64,000 nucleotides of DNA from Trametes villosa (GCA_002964805.2 PUDQ02000001.1:3620001-3684000), one strand, 5' to 3'; shown: positions 24,400-37,298, counted from the stretch's first letter. The notes: generated by a model not told the origin, from the letters alone. Program-made: numbers and translations.

Positions 24400-27300
24400 T
24401 TACGAGTCCCAGATAGCCCCAAACGCCGGAATCCCCCTGCTCATCATCCCGTAGACGACCTTCTGCGTCAGCTTCTGGTTCGAGATGATGCACACCGCCT
24501 CCGCATTGAACTCCTTCACGAGACGGTAGGTCAATTTGACCATGTCCGGCTTCCCGTTCTTGCGCGTGTCTATAACGGATGCAATCCCATGAGCCCTGCC
24601 ATTCAGACCCGGGGGAGCGGCAACGAAGCGACGCACCGTAGATCACCGCGCCCGGCGACTTCTCCAGAATAGCGTCGACGAACTTGTCGCCGAACGTCTT
24701 CCGCACGTCCGGCGACGTCCACAGGAGCCGGATGGGGATCTGCTGCGCGAAGATGCACGGCGCGCAGGGCCCGATCCCGCTGCCCGTCGCGACGAACACG
24801 ACGCGCCGGAAGAGCGGCGCGATGCGGAGCACGCCGTAGCACGGCACGCCGCGCACCCAGAGGTGCTTCGGCGGCTCCGCGATCATCTTGCTCGTCCAGT
24901 CGCCCGCCTTCGAGACCATGAGCGAGTAGCCCGTCTTGCCCGGCTCGGCGATCGTCGCGAAGCCGTGCCACTCCGTGAGCGGGCTGTCGGAGATGCGCGT
25001 GAAGTGCCCGGGCTTGGGCGTGACTGTGGGATGCGCCCCTGGTGAGCTTGGGAGAGGGCCGAGTAGAAGGACAGAACGTACCATAGTCGAAGTAGAGCCG
25101 GACGGCGTGCGTGGACAAGACCTCGGCGCGGACAGGGACCTTCCGGAGCCGGAGCCATGGAAGGATGATAGAGCCAGTCATGACCGTCACCAACCAGAAG
25201 GGCGGTGCATGAACGAGGGCCTGGCCGAGGGATTGGGTCCGGGGGCGGTAGTCGTTAGTCAGCAGTACAACCTGCCAAAACACCGCACATCAGCCTTATT
25301 GAGCAGACAGGAGATATACTGGGCTACGTACCTGGGCCCAGACCAAGGCAGTTGCCGACCAGCCCAAGAAACGGTGGGTGCGCTCGAACGCGTCGTGGTG
25401 TGTCGAGCGGACCTTCGGGTACGCGAATAGTACGATGCCGACCAGCAGCACCAATATGAAATAAGTTACGGCGACTGTCGCAATCGACGTCTGAAGAGGA
25501 TGAGGATGAGCAGAAGTTCCCAAGAACATCTCTGTGGCAGAGCGTACCTTGCCCTTGTTCAAGAGTTCCCTGGTTGCTTGGACCGTGAAGCCGATCAACC
25601 ACACAAGACCGCTAATTGCGCAGCCAGAGTGCACTGAAGAAATGGTTCAGAGCGTGCCGAACAAGGAGTAGGAAAGACCTTACAGCCTCCAATGTGGTAA
25701 ACGCGCGCAACAATGCGGCGGATGGTCATCGGCCAGCTAGAGGAAGAAGTGTAAGCATCAAATACAATGCACAAGCTGGAAGTCACGAACCTGCTGGGAA
25801 CCATGCACGCTACTGTAAAGAATGTGTTGATGACGTAGTCCTGGCGCATGAGGATGGCGCAGAAGAGGTTCGCGACGACGACAAGACCGAGTTCCTGCGC
25901 GTCCGAACCGCCCTTCGCGAGCATCCAGATGAAGACTGCCATGTTGGTAACGAAAACGATGCCGAACATGCGGCGGTAGAGGGAGAAGATCTGGAAGCGA
26001 ATGTTGCGGAGGACGTGTCCGTTGGTCTTGTCCGGAAGCTCGTCGTCGAGGTAGCCGTCCCAGGCGTTGCCGCTCTCGAGGGAGGACGTGCTGCCGCCCT
26101 TCTCCATCGACGTCGAGTCGGAGATGGATGAGCTCGACGCCGACTTGCCAAGCTCGTTGACAGTGAGGAGCGCGCCGGTCTTCTCGTTGATGCCGACCTG
26201 GTAGACGGGGAGCGGCTGCGGGAGCACGTTGACGATGTCGGAGAGGAGCTTGCCGTCGTAGGGCGACGGGCTATAGAACTCGGGCTTCGTGGGGACGATG
26301 GCGAGCGCCTCCTTTTCGGCCTTGGCCTTCGCGAGTTTGTCCAGCGCGAGCTGGCGCAAGACGCGCTTGTCGATTTTGCCGTTGCTGGTGTACGGGAAGT
26401 CGTCCATGGTGATGTACTGGGTCGGAACGGCGTAGTACGGTTGTACGAGCGCCGCCGCGGCCTTGACAGACTCCGTTTTGACCGTGACGGGGGTTACGAA
26501 GCCCCATAGCTCGGATTCGATCTGGAGGAGCGAGCGTTGGTGAGCCACAATCTCCACAGGACGCGAGAGGAGTCGGATGCGTACGAGCAGCGCAGTTGCG
26601 TTCTTTACAGAAGCACAGGTCTGATTATGCGTCAGATGGGGTGTATAGCCGACCGGGAATCTCACGCTACACACCTGCATGGCGGCCGAGACACCATCGA
26701 GCTCCACGCGGAAACCCTGCGCAGCGCAACGCGGTCAATACGGGTCGTCGAGGCGAAATCGTGGATCGATCGCACCTTGACCTTAACTTGGTCATCGACC
26801 CTTCCCAGGTGCTCGAGTTCTCCATTTTCCCGCCACCGGCCGAGATCACCCGTGTTGAACATGTAGCTCCTATGACGGGTTCCCTCTGTGAGCCACATGC
26901 GCAGCTTCCTGGAATGTGGCGAGGGAACTTACCCGTCGTTGGTGAACGGATCGAGCACATACCGCTCGGCGGTTTTGTCCGGGAGGTTGAGGTAGCCCCT
27001 GCTCACGCACGCGCCGCCGCCCCACATGACACCCGCTTCGCCGATTGCCACCGGCTTCATGTTCTCGTCGAGCACATAGACATTGGTGTTGGGGACCGGC
27101 CCACCAATGGTGAGGAACTCGCCCGGAGTGTGCAGGTGCGCGGTGTTGATGATCGTGACCTACGAGTTGGCGACCGGCGTCAATACCGAGGGTGGGGCCC
27201 ATGTGAGCGAAGACGCACCTCCGTGGGACCGCAGCAGTTGTAGTAGTGCGCCGCCTTCGCCCACTTCTCCGCGAGAGCTGCAACGTCACGACGATAAGCT

Positions 27301-28483
27301 CCGCTGGTCGAAGCTCGAGCGCAGCAATACGTACGTAAGGGACAAGGCTCGCCGGCAGTAGCGACGACCTTGATGTTGGGGTAGTCCGCGGGATCATGAG
27401 GAGCTACAGCGGCATCGTTTCAGCGTTCTGTCGATCGCATACGCGCTAGAAGGCATACCCATCATGCTCGGAGTCGCTGGGAAGGCGGAGGTACGTCAGA
27501 GAGCAGCACATGGCACACCCGGCGGCCTACTCACCGATGACGATGTCCACAGTTTTCATAACTGCGCGCCATTCCTTGGAGGACTTGCCGCGCACGCACA
27601 AGGTGCAGCCGTTGCTGAGGCTTCCGAGGATTTCCTAGATGGGGTACGTGGGGTTAGTGCGCTGCGGACGGATCCTCACAGCCCACTCACCCAGGCCGCC
27701 ATGTCGAAAGCCACATTGAGTAGCTGAGACACCCTACGTCCGGGGCGCATCTCGATGTTACCCGGCGCCAGGCAAACCACTACGGCAGGCGCGTCAGAAG
27801 GGTGAAGAAGTCTCCTATTGGAGCCAGAACGTACAGTTGGTGACGTTGCCGTGCATCACCTCGACGCCCTTAGGCTTGCCGGTGGTCCCTGATGCGTCTA
27901 CGTCAGTTCCATTTCCGCAGGAGGTCGAAGGTGAGCGCGTACCAGAGGTGTAGATGATGTAAATGGGGTCCGCCGGGGCGCTAAGGTCCCGCGGCTTGGA
28001 GGCATCCTTGGTAAGACCCTCGATGTCCTCGAGACAGAAGGCCGGCGTGTTCGTGACGCGGTGAACGAACTCGTTCATGGTGAGTACCAGCTTCGCGCCG
28101 GAGTCCTCCAGGACGTAGTCCAAGGTGGACTGGGTGACGATCGCACCGTCCAGCGGAACGTACGCGCCCCCGGCCTTGAGCACGGCGACAATCCCGACGA
28201 CCATGAGGATGGAGCGTTGAACGAGGAGGCACACCCGGACGCCGGGGCGGACCCCCGACGCGCGCAGGTGGTTGGCGAGGATGTTGGCCTGCCGGTTCAG
28301 CTCGGCGTAGGTGATGGTAGCACCGAGGTGCTCGACGGCGACCGCGTCCGGCTGCGCTGCAGCATGGTGCTCGAACGCATGGTGAACGCAGCCGAAGGGG
28401 GCCTGCTGGCGGGTACCGAAGCTGAAGCGAGCGAAGAGCTGCTGGTCTTCGAGCGAGAGGGAGTGCAGCATCGAAGCGGCCAT
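24400..28483 (-). CDS. Adenylation domain fused to a ferric-reductase-like membrane and NAD/flavin module (NPS12/ETP1-type hybrid)
   Basis: Large two-part protein. The N-terminal half is an NRPS-type adenylation domain with LNRQANILANHLRASGV, the A3 loop YTSGTTGKPKG (joined across an intron near 27900-27942), A5 YNCCGPTE, A7 FNTGDLGRW, A8 LGRVDDQVKVK...GFRVEL and the A10 lysine in SNGKIDKR, so it should activate a carboxylic acid. No carrier (T) domain or LGG-x-S motif follows. A Ser/Gly-rich linker leads to several hydrophobic segments (FGIVFVTNMAVFIWMLA, SGLVWLIGF, FILVLLVGIVLFAYP), a HHDAFERTHRFLGW segment, a flavin-like HFTRISDSPL and the nucleotide-binding FVATGSGIGPC. The C-terminus is IPAFGAIWDS. 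The order matches the fungal NPS12/ETP1 hybrid family; product and substrate are unknown. The start is placed at MAASMLHSLSLEDQ, the first ATG in frame; an extra upstream exon is possible. Confidence 0.8.
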
Positions 28484-31400
28484 GTCTGCGGCGACGAGCG
28501 TAGCTCCTGAGAGGGAGTGCAGGCCTGCAAGTGAGGATGGAGACAAGCAGACGGCGCATACCCTCCGTCTTATAATGCCGACGCGCGCTGCGGGGTGTGG
28601 AGTTGGTTTCCGTTAGGAACGAGTTTGGACAGCATCCTCGTGCGCAAGAAAGCGTTTCGGGGCTGTCGCGCGATCGAGCGGCGCAGATGAGCAAAACCGA
28701 CGTAAGCCCGCCATGTCGCGAAGAAGGACTGACAACATGTGTCACTGCCGCTACGCATGCGTAGAGAAGACACAGCAAATGCAGCAGCTGATCGACCACA
28801 CGCTAGGAACAAGGGCCCGGAGCTGGAGGAGCTGGAGGCTGCTGAAGCAAGATCGTATCGGAGCGAGGATCGCATTCTAGATGAAGGTCTGCGGAGATGG
28901 TCGACAGAGTGAGAGACATGTGGCGGCCAGGAGACAGGGCGCCGAGCGTAGCGGGAGTGTGAGCCGGCGGCGGGTGTCATCATCGAAGTAGGCGCGTAGC
29001 ATCGCCGGGGAATGGTCGACGGATCGGAGCGCGGCACGCGCACCGAGAGCGCATGAAACTCGCTGGTTATGCGTCGAACCTGCCCAAAGCACGCGTTTCT
29101 TCCCAAGTCGCGGGGGCAATGGCCGTGAGCGGTAGATGGGAGAACCTGCGTCGGCGTCAGCAGCGCGGGGTGGAAGCCGAAGTTTTCCCCAAAAATGTGC
29201 AGGCATACCTCGCATGGGCAGATACTCCCACCCCGTCGACAACCAGCTGCGCTTGGCAGGAGTCCACAGACCGCCGGGTAGGCTTTGCACATGCACTTGG
29301 TAGAGTCTTGGTGACAAGCAAACCGCCAAAATATCGCGCCAGATCCTGATCCACGCAGTGACAGTCACACCGACGCAGTCGATAGCGACGAACAAATGCC
29401 CGTCCCGGACTGTCGACTGCGACGGTGCCTCTGAAACAAATGGTACCAAGGACCGGCCCCTCGGGTGGGTAAAATGCTTTAGGGATATTGATTTGATATG
29501 CATCTGAAGTCGAAGCGACATGGCAGCGTATGGACGGCCATAGCCTTCATCCGATTCGACGGTGATGGACGGTATTGCCGCCGCCATGTGCGGACTCTGT
29601 TCCTGCCGTTGCGTCGAGGGCGCCAAGCGAGGACAGGCAGGTGGCAACCTACAGCAGCGAACAAACCTACCCTGCGGGAGGCAACTTCAGTTCTGGGGAC
29701 TTACGCGATATCAAGACCTATCGCCTCATCGAGGGCAGCGCATGGCCCGATAGGATGTTGGAGAACAGGAAGCTTCCTCTCGACAGAGCAGAGCAGGTGA
29801 GGAGCCTGATGAAGGTGCGCAACGTCTTGGTCGTGGCGTGCGCATGCCATGCTGGTCGGCGGTCGACAGAGGCCGATCGCGAGCTGCTCCTAGCTTCTGC
29901 GCAAGCGATGGAGGATCCACATGGCGCTGTTCTTGAACGATTGTTCTGGCCAGCGATGAGCGCATTGCTATCGTCCTGACGAGTTACCAAGCTTCCCAGG
30001 CGCACCGGAGGGCGGACAGGACGAACGTGGTAGAGGAGGAACGAGGGCGATACGGGATGAAACGCAACGCGCGGGGACGGACGATGGACCCACCTTTTAG
30101 CCTCGTTGCCCCCGGCCATCGTCGGTGGTAACCCGCCCCAAGCTCTGCTAAATCGCGTTGCTTGCGCACTAACTTCGGTTGCTGCTGTAGATTCAAGCGC
30201 ATTGGCGGAGGAGCGCATGGGGGCGCCATGGCGCGCAACGACTATCGAGAGTGGAACAACACCGGAGTGCGACCATCGGACGAGCGTATGCGCCCCCTCT
30301 TTCGGTTCCAGCAAAGGGTTCACCTCCCGCCAGAGTCGCTCCATCCAAAGAAGCCTCGCGGGGCGCTGCGAATATGCTAAGAAGCATCGCGCATCCGATT
30401 CACCTTCCGGAGTCTCCTCGTGTTCATGTTGGCCTATCCTTCTTGAACTGCCTTGAGGACATGTGCGCAGCCATGTACATCAATCTTTGAGCTCGCCATT
30501 CGAGTGAGTACTCCCTCATGTTCCGTGCTGTCAGCTTCGACGATGAGGTGCCCGACACCTAAGATGCCGTGTCTGTCGCGGCGTTGCAGCTGGGGAAATA
30601 CCCCGTTTGCAACTTCGACGACGCCGGGAACGGGGTTGCTGCTTGTCGCCGACGGTGTCCAATCTGTCATCGTTTAAACGCATCCCCCACCACGATGGAT
30701 CATCTGTGTCAATGGACCACGTCGCACCCACCGGCTTCTGGCTGTATGCGGAACTCGTATGGCGTCGGATGTGCGCCCCGTGCACGGAGCATAACATCCA
30801 GACGCCAGGCATCGCAGTTCTGGCGGAAAATAGCGCCCGCAGCGGACTGGTCGTAACCTTGGTACACCACTACGCCGCGACTGATGAACGACGACGTCTG
30901 AAGGACAGCTGCGAATGGGACAGGATGCCCGTACTCCGCGGTCCGGAAGTCAGAGGCCTCGGCGAGCGCAGCCCCGGAAGCGTACGACCACTGCGAACGA
31001 GCCGCCCGGGTTCCACGGTCTGAAGGCCGGACGCCTTGGAGAGCGCAGAACCGTCCGCGACACAACGGGTACCGGGTCAAGGCTTTGCACTGCGGGGGGC
31101 TCTGTGGGGTATACATGTTCGCGTCGCACAGTTGGGGGATGCGGTGTACTCACCTTCATTAATCCGCGCCTCCCCTGAACGGCCAATCGGCAGCGTTCCG
31201 AGTCCCTGCTCTCGGGCGGTTTTGCAGCGCGGGGAAGCCTAGGTCCGGAACAGCTCCCGGGATGCCCTTCAGAGATGCTCGCGGCACGCTGACGTTTGGA
31301 GAAACTACCACGCTTATTGGGCGCGACTCTGTCACGACCCACGCGGGGTGCTGTACAGCGTCCGGATGGCGTGACGGTCTTCGAGTCTGAACCGCGCGGG

Positions 31401-31616
31401 AGCAGAGGACTTCTCGGCGAGAAATCGGCGGGTTTCGAAAGCGGATGACGACGTCAATACAAACAAGCACGCAAGCTATGCGGCCCATATGGGTCCGCAA
31501 TGCGGGGTCGAGGACATAAGAAGCACGAACCCGGAGAGTGGAAGCAACGAGACATCACGACGTCGGTGGTAGATGCTATCAGGCGTAAGGTCCCGCCGCC
31601 GACGACCACCCGGAAA
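28484..31616. other. 3.1-kb region with no recognisable gene
   Basis: Between two minus-strand genes: RAD50 ends here and the adenylation hybrid starts here. Several open frames of 130-256 codons occur on both strands (longest 28877-29647, minus) but none shows a family motif, conserved domain wording or a plausible exon chain. I see no terminal repeats, poly-A tail or transposase motif. It may be a promoter region plus decayed repeat sequence. Confidence 0.5.
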
Positions 31617-34600
31617 CTAGCCGAACCGATGTCGCTCGATTACGGACTTCTGCCTTGAGTCCCTCGAGACACGCCTGCGCGGCGTCAGTGTCACGCGCCG
31701 GCGAGTCGTCGGTAAGGGCTTACCAGTAGTACTCCATGACGTTACTTTGACCGAGCTTTCGGAGGAAGTTCTCGTCGTGCGTGATGATAATAAGTTGGAA
31801 ATTGGCGATATTCCTGCGCTCGTTGATGATACTGCCCGCGGCGTGGTGAGCGTTGTGCTACGCCTGCCTGACCACCAATAAAAATCACTCACTCAATAAG
31901 GCTGGAGGCGAGCGCATCAATATTCTCAGTGTCGAGAGCGTTCGTAGGCTCGTCGAGAGCAAGAATGCCGCAGTTCTGCCCGAAAGAATCCGCGAGTGCA
32001 AGACGAATGATGATAGATGCCAACATCTTCTGACCCGCCGAGCAACGTCCGCGCATGTCCATCTCGACTTGATCCTTTGTCATGACCACCTACGTCGACG
32101 TACCAAAAATAAGCCAGCGCCGCAGACGATGCAGAAACACTGTACACATACTCGGTAGTTGTACGACCGCTTCGACGCCGTGTTCTCGCTGTCGGAGGAT
32201 ATCTTGATGCCGTCGATGTCTGCGGGGAGTGCGGCGCAGAAATTAGGTTGAGGGTAATGTGCGGCGGCGCCGGCGCTCTCACCAGTCCCCTGATACGTCT
32301 TATTCCAGAGGTGGCGCATGGTGTCATTGACCTCCTCCATCTTCAGCGAGTGGTACTTCATGATGGCACTGGAACGGTTATCAATAGGGGCAGCAGCGGA
32401 CGACACTGAGCGCACTGACTTGTCCAGTGCCTTGGCGTACTTCTCCAAGTCGTTGTTGGCCATGTCCGACATCTGTTTCATGATGAGCTGACACGGACAG
32501 CGCAAAGCCTAACCACTCGAACCTTGACTTTGATCAGCTGCTCGCGATACTTCTTGTGAGCTTCCTTGTAGCCATCGGCATCCTTCTCGAGCGTCTTCAG
32601 TTGAGACTTGTACGAGCTGAGCTCTCCACCGATGTGGGAGTACTGCGATACCGTTCAGTTGGCGCAATGACGTGGTGCGCGCAGGACAGACCTTCGACTG
32701 CAGTTCTGTTTCCTTCTGCTTCTCGACGTTCCACCTATCCGTCCATATGCGCTTCGCCTTCGCCGCCTCTTCCATGTCGATAGCGTCCAACTCAGATTGA
32801 GTGGAGTCTAGCTCCCGCATGAGCCGCCGGACGCGGATATTCTCGCGGAGGTTCGCCATAGTCAAGCCCGCCTCGTTGATCTCCTTGTCAATCTCCCCGA
32901 CGGTCGCGCGGATCTTCTCCAACTTGAGGCCGAGCTCCTGGACCTTCTCTTCCTGGTCCTCGATCTGCTTCGTGACCTCCTTCAGGCGGCGTCCGCGCTT
33001 CTCCTTCACGTATCTGTCCCAGCCAATCTCAATGAGCGACCGACGCGCGCACGCCGGGAACCCGCCGGCAACTCACCGCTCGATGATCTTGTTCATGCTC
33101 TCCAGCTTGTCGGCACTCATATTGAGATCCTGGGACGCCTTCTGAGCCTGCGCGATCTTCGCGTTGAACTCGCGCTCCAGCTCCTTGTGCTCCCGCTCGA
33201 GCTTCTCGATCGGGGCCTGCGCGTCTGCGATCCTCGCGTCGAGATCCTGAAGGGATCGACAGCCGGTCAACATGGTGAATACCGTAGGGAACGCAAATCC
33301 TCACTTTGAGCCTAGTGTTGGCAGTGGCAATCTCGGTCTTCATCTCCGCGATCCTGCGCTCCAGCTCGTCCTTGTCGCGGAGCTGGTTGCGGCATTCACT
33401 TTCCTCGAGTTCCAGCCGATGCAGGTCTGTCTCGAGGGACCTCAGAGCTGCGTTCTGCCTGTCGCGGTCAGCCAAGAGGTTCTGCTTCTCGCGCTCGTTC
33501 GTCCGACTGTGGCCAAGGTCAGATATGCCGAGGATTCTAGCACGTAAAGAGAGGACGTACAGGTCAGCTGTGACTTTGTCGAGCTCCTCTTGAACCTCGT
33601 CCGCCGTCTTCGCAGTCCCGCTCGCAAGCAGGTCCGTCTCGAGCGCCGCAATCTCTTGCTTCAGACGCGCGATGTCCTTCTGAGCCTTCGAGATCGAAGC
33701 GGCGTGCTGCTGCATCGACGCAAGCTCTTTCAGGTCCTTCGTGATTTCGCTTAGCTGCGCAGCGACCTAGACAGCTATCGTCAGCATATCAGGCCAAAAT
33801 GATACGGAAAATAAACGAACCTCGTCCGCTTCTGTTGTCAGTCCGGGAATTTCGCTCTCCTTGACAGCCAGCTCCTTCTGTATGGCGGGAAGCTCCACGG
33901 CCTCGAGCTTGTTCTTAGCAGCAGCAAGCACGGTCAACTCCTGCAGTCGTTTCAGCTCGGCCTCCCAGTCCTGAAGTTCCTGCTGGAGGCCCTTGATGGC
34001 CTCGGGAGTACTCTTCTTCAATGCTTCGTTGATCTTTACACACGGTTCAGACATCAGTCAGTGGTAATGGGCATCCGAACTGGACGTACGGTCTTCTCGA
34101 ACTTGCTGAGCTCAGGGGCGGTCATGCCTCTGACGCAGAGAGGACAGCACTTCTGCGCCTTTCCGGCCTGAAGGAGTCGCTTGTAGACATCGTGAGAACC
34201 TGCCGACTTCCCCAGGTCCCTAGCATAGCTGTCAGACAGGACGACAGGATAGATTTGAGCGAGCTGTACTCATTCCGCACGCCAATCTCCTTGTTGGCGG
34301 TGTCGACAGCATCTTCGAGGGTACCATCGCCCTCGGCGTCCCTAAGACCTGCCTGTATGCGCCTGTCGAGGCCTGTGGTTGGTTAGTTTATGCCTGAAGC
34401 ACACCACTCGCGAACGCCTACTTTTGATCTCATCTTGCTTAGCCTTCGCTTGAGCTTTCAAGCTGGCAAGACTTGTCTGCGCTGCTTGGAGGTTCTTGTT
34501 CGCCGCAGCGACCTGACCTTCCAACTCAGCCTGCTCCCGCTCCTTCTCTCTTGATGTAGCATTAGTGGCTGTGTAGCATAGAAAGAACTTCCCATGGCTT

Positions 34601-36731
34601 ACAGCGAGATACGGTCGAGCTCCTGCTCTATGGTTTCTGCTCGCGCGTCGACACCGACTAGTTTCCGGAATCTCGGGTTGCAAACCTCGAGCCTATCACC
34701 CACCGGTCAGAGGACGGCGAACCGCACACGAGGGAGCTTCTCACGTTGTCTTGATCTCGGTATCCTTCGTCTTGACCTGCGCTCTGTGAAGGTCCAGCTT
34801 CGCTCTGCTGTCCGCCTGCAAGCTAAGCGTGCGCAGCTCCGCGTTGAGCTCATCTCTCCGCAGGTCGAGATTCCGGCCCTTCGAGTTCTTCTCCACGATC
34901 TTCTCGTCGAGGCTTGCGTTGCGCAGGTCTTCGCGCGCCTTCTCGAGCCGGCGACGCTTCTCATCGATGTCTGCGTTCAGATCGGCGAGTCGGGATGTCA
35001 GCAAGCGCGCGGCATCAACGTCGCGCTCGGCATCGGAGATCTTGGTTTGCAGCGTAGACTGGGGAGCCGTCTGAGCGAGCGATGCCATTGAACGACAATA
35101 TGCGTCGACTTACGACTCGGTCACGGAGGTTGCGTCTCTCCTGCTTGTGACCTTCCAACGTGGTATGCAGCTGCCTCGACTGGACGTTGTACTCATCGTT
35201 GTGCGCACGCCCCTCCGCCTACACCGCCATGCTCGTCAACGGTTTCTCGCACTTCCATGATTCGCCTTACCTGCAGCCTGTCAGTCTCGGCATTCTGCCT
35301 TCGCTTGGTGTCCGCGAGCGTGCTGATGAACTGGAGGATCTGGTCGCGCTCGAGCTGGGAGCCCTCAAATCCCTTGATATGGTGTCGCGACGCAATTTCG
35401 CGAATTAGCTCTTCGCGGTCTGCGATGCGTTGCTCTTGGGCCTATTCCGTTCGTCAGCATTTGCCGCGGTCGCGAAACCATCCTAGTCGTATACCTTCTC
35501 GTCCGCAAGAAGCTGACCTTGCAGGTTGACCAGGTTGACGTGCTCGGTACGGGCCTCAGCGATATCGTCCTCGGCGTCTTGCTGGTGCCCTTCCTCAATG
35601 GTGCGTCTCTGCTTCTGACGCACGACATGGTCGTCGTACGTCCGCAGACGCTCCGCGAGCTCCTCGTCCGTTCCTACGCTCAGATGTCAGGATCATCATA
35701 ACCACCGAGCGGCACGTGGGCAGCATACCCTGGATCTCTTGCAAGTTCTCGCGCGCGAGACTGAGCTCCTCCTTGTATTGCTCCTTGCGCTGGTTGAGCT
35801 GGTCGACCTTGACGTAGATCTCGCGGAACTTGCTGCCAGTGTCGTTCAGCTGCTGGTTCGAACGGACTTGCTGCTCATACGCGGCGCGCAAGTCGTCGTA
35901 TTCAGTCGCAAGCGAGGCAATGAGGCCGTTCATCTCGGTGATGCGCGACTTCAGCTTGTCCGCGTGTGCCTTTTGGTCCGCCAGACCTTCGAGACGCGCA
36001 GACTCGGCCTTCAGGTCTGCCAGCCGTTCTTTCCGCAAAGTCTTGATGTTGTCAAGCGCTTTTGTGTACCTGTACCTAGCGTCAGAAGTCGCAGCACAGC
36101 GTCCTCTGTCTAGGAACATACTTTGTCGCCTCGAAGATATCGTCGAACTTCTTCTTCAACGCAGCGGGTTCCGACAGAGGCCAGTAGGAGTCCTCTTGGT
36201 GACAGAAGATGACATTCTCTAGTACGGCCTTGGATACCCCCAGCAAATGAGGGATCTCCGCGTCCATTTCCGCGCATTTCGTCGAGATGACCCCTCTCTA
36301 CATGCTGTGAGCTGAGCCACCCCGCGCGTACAGAGGTAACGCACCTTTCCGCCCTTCTCTGCATTCCCATCCGCCAGCGCAAGGATGCTCTCCAGCGTCT
36401 TCATCGTCAGCGCGCCGTTCTTCTTCACCGAAACAGAGAGGTTGCGGACGGCGAGCATGCGCGCGCCGTTCGCGGCGTAGAAGCGGAGCTTCACCTGCGC
36501 CTTCACCTCCTTCTCGTTCGCCATCTTCGGGTAGTGCACGAACGCGCCCCCGCGCGTGTTCGGCGGCTGGTCGCCCGTCGTGCCGTACTTGAGGCACTCG
36601 ATGATCGTCGTCTTCCCGCTCCCGTTGTGGCCGACGATGACGGTGACGGGCGAGAAGAACTCGATGACGGAGATCTGCTTGTCGTCGAAGGAGCGTATGC
36701 CGCGGATGGCGAGCTTGTTGATGTGCGCCAT
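31617..36731 (-). CDS. RAD50: DNA double-strand break repair ATPase Rad50
   Basis: SMC-like ATPase of the Mre11-Rad50-Nbs1/Xrs2 complex, acting in end recognition and tethering, checkpoint signalling and telomere maintenance. The start [15 protein letters not shown] is followed by Walker [10 protein letters not shown] (residues about 35-43) and the Q-loop region [14 protein letters not shown]. Long heptad-rich coiled coils flank a zinc hook CPLC (near 34135-34146 on the complementary strand). The C-terminal lobe carries the signature [20 protein letters not shown] and Walker [17 protein letters not shown], then the His-switch segment [16 protein letters not shown] last intron after NVMEYYW leads to a final exon ending SVIERHRFG with TAG at 31617-31619; without it the protein would stop at YYW. 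Many short introns interrupt the coil region. About 1,300 residues, the normal size. It diverges from the SCOC-like gene. Confidence 0.95.
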
Positions 36732-36788
36732 GCTGGGCTGTAGCCTCGGATGTCGTGCTGCAGCTGGCAGACGGAGAGAGTGGGAAGC

Positions 36789-36794
36789 TATAAA
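36789..36794 (+). promoter_or_regulatory. TATA-like element (TATAAA)
   Basis: TATAAA about 140 bp before the ATG of the SCOC-like gene, within the 200-bp divergent promoter shared with RAD50. Position is plausible; no further proof. Confidence 0.35.
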
Positions 36795-36931
36795 GGCCCG
36801 TAGGCGCGCGCAATTACCGACGCGACGCGACAAGCCGGTCATGTGAGACGCGCCGGACTTATGGGCGCTTCCGGGGGGCAGCGGCTTCGTTCAGGACGAC
36901 CACTTGCTTGCTCTGCTTCACTACTTCCACC

Positions 36932-37298
36932 ATGTCGTTCTCTGGTTTTGACGATATTCCGCAGTGGGGCGCTCCGACTCCTACCACCGGGGATATCGTG
37001 ACTACTGCTATCAAGAAAGACAAGGTCATAAAGTGCGTCCCAATACCGCTATCCGGAACGAATCCACGGATTGATTACTTCCGGTGCATAGGGAAATTGT
37101 TGCTGCTCAGGAGGACTTACGCGGTGGGTCTGCCCCCTACGCTTGCAGCTCCTGCAGCACTTACGCCTCGCCAAAGCCATGTTGTCGAAGGCCAAGGGTG
37201 TTCAAGGAGATATTGACAAGCTCGTGTCCGGAAACGAGACGCTGCAGATGTACATCGACAACCTCACCATGCAGATGGCAAAACGCCGCGGACAATAA
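36932..37298 (+). CDS. Short coiled-coil protein (SCOC/UNC-69-like)
   Basis: Small cytosolic or Golgi-associated coiled-coil protein of the SCOC family, linked in animals to vesicle transport and autophagy. Exon 1 is MSFSGFDDIPQWGAPTP to KDKVIK; exon 2 reads EIVAAQEDLR; exon 3 reads AMLSKAKGVQGDIDKLVSGN then ETLQMYIDNLTMQMAKRRGQ. I chose the acceptor CCAAAG before CCATGTTG because it is the one that keeps the heptad-bearing frame; the nearer TTGCAG would shift it. The QMYIDNLT core corresponds to the QQYIDNLM end of animal SCOC. About 85 residues. Convergent with the following F-box gene (137 bp apart). Confidence 0.7.

Noticed and set aside
28484..28546. Upstream extension of the adenylation hybrid to 28546
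   Set aside because: The codon there is TTG, not ATG; the first ATG in frame is at 28483. An additional exon further up remains possible.
28877..29647. A 256-codon minus-strand open frame in the gene-free region
   Set aside because: No domain wording, many Cys/Arg-rich low-information stretches, and overlapping open frames on the other strand; probably chance in GC-rich DNA.
29718..30344. A 208-codon minus-strand open frame
   Set aside because: No motif, and it overlaps unrelated frames in the opposite strand.
37122..37145. The nearest TTGCAG acceptor for the last SCOC exon
   Set aside because: It puts the exon in a frame reading TPRQSHVV, not the coiled coil; the later CCAAAG acceptor keeps the conserved heptads.
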